The translations under genes and the position numbers were made by a program. Of a DNA stretch of 6,835 nt, positions 5,435-6,835 are shown in pieces; positions within the stretch are counted from its first letter, which is position 1; the number at the start of each line of letters is the position of its first letter. The stretch covers positions 1 to 6,835 of the forward strand of contig JAUILW010000176.1 of NCBI GenBank assembly GCA_030432795.1. Reading direction: 5' to 3'. This stretch comes from Gammaproteobacteria bacterium (GTDB taxonomy: Bacteria; Pseudomonadota; Gammaproteobacteria; Pseudomonadales; Azotimanducaceae). Below the pieces are notes generated by a model, which saw only the letters and a list, made by a program, of their open reading frames with translations, made no database searches and was not told the origin of the DNA.

Positions 5435-6580
5435 TCAGTCGAAGAAGAAGCGGTTCTCGCGGCGTTGTACGGTGCGCGTAAGCGGCGCACGCAACAGCTC
5501 CCGCGCCACGCCCTCACCAAGCATCTCCTCGATCGCGGTCTGATCCTGAGAACTCTGTTGCCGGTAGTACTTTTGCGCCCGCTGCGCCAGCCACACGCCA
5601 TACACCGATGCTGCGTGGTCCTGTTCCCGCCCGGTATAGACCACACGTTCGGCCGGCATCAGCGGCTGATCACGCTCGGCGTCGATGCACTGCCCCGCTT
5701 TCGGCTGCATTCGATGCACTGCCTGATCGAACGCCAGCACATTCAACAGCAACGCATCGCCATAGCGAGCAGCAATGAACCGGAGGATGGCCAGCGCCGT
5801 GTCGGGTACCTGGTCGTCCTCAACAAACGTCACCGTATGATGCGCAAATTCCGGAGCCACCACTTCCGGCAGCAGCATATGCTCCACCCAGCGGAAGGTT
5901 CGCGGCGCGTGGGTCTGCATTGTGCGCAAGCCCGCGGGGTCGCGACCAAGGTGCGCATGCATCGCCCCCATCACCGCATAATCCGCCGCACTCGGGTGAC
6001 CGCCGAGCAGGTACGGATGCTCGGTGAGATGCGCTTCGAAGTGCGCCAACAGCGCCACATAGGCCTCCTCGAGAGCCGCACGAGCCTCGACCGTGGACTC
6101 CGGCAAACCGTAGCTGCGCATGCGGTCCGCAATCAGCGAGCCATACTTGAGCAGTGCTTCATCGTCGCCCTGCGGGCGGAACGAACGGCCGAAATCCATG
6201 CGCACGAAGTGATCGTTCTCCTCAAACATCCAGCGATGCAACCAGGCCAGCCGTAGCAGACCCTCGCTCCCCAGCAACTCGAAGAGGTGCACGAAAGTCC
6301 GCTGGCGCGGCGTGTCAGGAAACGCCGGCAGTGTGGGGAAGCGCGGCTCCAGAAAGTCGATGATCGTCACGCTGTCCTGCAGCACCTCACCGTCAGGCGT
6401 CATCAGCTGCGGAATGCGATGGCTGCCGGATGCGGGCCGCACGATCTCGCGAAACGCCGGATCGCTCGGCAGGCGTTCGACGAATCCGATGCCCTTCTTG
6501 CGCAGGTACGAGCGCACTTTGGCGGTGTAGTACGACGCGTAGGAGCCGTAGAGCGTGTAGACGCTGGTGGTTTCCGGCAT
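5435..6580 (-). CDS. Glutathione S-transferase with long C-terminal extension
   Basis: Predicted soluble glutathione transferase, 381 aa. Residues about 5-82 are the thioredoxin-like domain. YGSYASYYTAKV (11-22) occupies the catalytic-loop position, where a Ser or Tyr would activate the thiol. HRIPQL (54-59) carries the cis-proline, and QDS (68-70) is the likely glutamate-anchoring turn for glutathione. The helical GST C-domain covers about 90-235, including the LGGHPSAAD segment (192-200) and a HLGRDP turn (210-215). About 140 more residues follow (240-381) that I cannot assign; ordinary bacterial GSTs are about 200-230 aa. The frame is open further upstream, but I chose the ATG at 6580 because the GST fold begins there and the upstream stretch overlaps the MAPEG gene. 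It starts 4 nt after the MAPEG stop, with no strong Shine-Dalgarno, so coupled translation is likely. The electrophilic substrate is unknown. Confidence 0.88.
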   Translation of the reverse strand: MPETTSVYTLYGSYASYYTAKVRSYLRKKGIGFVERLPSDPAFREIVRPASGSHRIPQLMTPDGEVLQDSVTIIDFLEPRFPTLPAFPDTPRQRTFVHLFELLGSEGLLRLAWLHRWMFEENDHFVRMDFGRSFRPQGDDEALLKYGSLIADRMRSYGLPESTVEARAALEEAYVALLAHFEAHLTEHPYLLGGHPSAADYAVMGAMHAHLGRDPAGLRTMQTHAPRTFRWVEHMLLPEVVAPEFAHHTVTFVEDDQVPDTALAILRFIAARYGDALLLNVLAFDQAVHRMQPKAGQCIDAERDQPLMPAERVVYTGREQDHAASVYGVWLAQRAQKYYRQQSSQDQTAIEEMLGEGVARELLRAPLTRTVQRRENRFFFD

Positions 6581-6584
6581 CGAC

Positions 6585-6835
6585 CTACACCACCGCCAGG
6601 AGCGTGCGAACAAACAGCACGAACAGAACAACACTCGCCAGCGCGAAAACGGAAAACCGTACGAGGATGATGTTGCGGGTCGCCTGAACGAGCGAATGCA
6701 CCACCCGTAGCGCCACATACGACCAGGCGAGCACCACCTGCAGCCCATCCCCTACCCCCAGCAGTGCCGAGGCGATGACGAGCGCATAGAACACCGTGGG
6801 CTGCTCGTGCAAGTGATTGTAATTGTCTGCGACCC
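6585..6835 (-). CDS. MAPEG-family membrane protein, 5' end beyond window
   Basis: Integral membrane protein of the MAPEG superfamily (membrane-associated proteins in eicosanoid and glutathione metabolism), whose known members use glutathione as substrate or cofactor. The visible C-terminal part is about 83 residues. It opens with ADNYNHLHEQPTVFY, the N-x-x-E-x-P-x-x-FY segment typical after the first helix. A hydrophobic helix follows, then AWSYVALRVVHSLVQATRN, the conserved family segment, and a final helix to the end. The frame continues past the right edge: the TTG at 6810-6812 encodes a Leu inside this conserved segment and is not a start. The missing part should hold the first transmembrane helix. 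The gene stops 4 nt before the glutathione S-transferase, so both are probably one operon. Catalytic activity is not proved by sequence. Confidence 0.85.
   Translation of the reverse strand, partial: VADNYNHLHEQPTVFYALVIASALLGVGDGLQVVLAWSYVALRVVHSLVQATRNIILVRFSVFALASVVLFVLFVRTLLAVV

Noticed and set aside
5465..6256. Plus-strand open frame of 263 codons
   Set aside because: It is antisense to the glutathione S-transferase; the His/Arg-rich composition is typical of a reverse-complement shadow.
6581..6748. Upstream extension of the glutathione S-transferase frame to 437 aa
   Set aside because: The extra 56 residues overlap the MAPEG gene in another frame and are Arg/Ser/Cys-rich; the GST fold starts at the ATG at 6580.
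6585..6812. A complete 75-aa MAPEG gene starting at TTG 6812
   Set aside because: The codons before the TTG continue the conserved family segment to the window edge, so the gene is truncated by the window rather than short.

Overview
This is a GC-rich window (roughly 60% by eye) with dense, tightly packed genes and Shine-Dalgarno sites, consistent with a high-GC proteobacterium, most likely a gammaproteobacterium. That placement is inferred from gene families and codon style only. No RNA genes, CRISPR arrays, insertion sequences or prophage genes were seen.

Region 1 (1-3804, minus strand) is an apparent four-gene operon of exported proteins. In transcription order it holds: a 281-aa secreted protein with a C-terminal half resembling the PrcB_C family; a 265-aa secreted protein with an N-terminal domain and two exactly spaced four-cysteine repeats; a 203-aa paralogue of that N-terminal domain with a proline-rich tail; and a MACPF (membrane attack complex/perforin) protein that runs off the left edge. 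The gaps are only 1, 7 and 11 nt, and the ribosome binding sites sit in or against the preceding gene's end, so the four products are probably made together. The MACPF gene is an intact 509-codon open frame with a perfect family signature. This cluster is the best candidate for an undescribed system: a secreted pore-former with three co-expressed exported partners.

Region 2 (3805-3971) is the divergent intergenic space. It has short inverted repeats and a weak candidate promoter for the MACPF operon.

Region 3 (3972-5270, plus strand) is an acyl-CoA dehydrogenase of the ACAD10/11-like branch, with aspartate where most family members have the catalytic glutamate. It is divergent from the MACPF operon and probably unrelated to it.

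Region 4 (5271-5434) is a short convergent intergenic space with no convincing terminator.

Region 5 (5435-6835, minus strand) is a coupled pair: a MAPEG membrane protein cut by the right edge, followed 4 nt later by a 381-aa glutathione S-transferase with a long C-terminal extension. Together they suggest a glutathione-linked detoxification or lipid-peroxide function.
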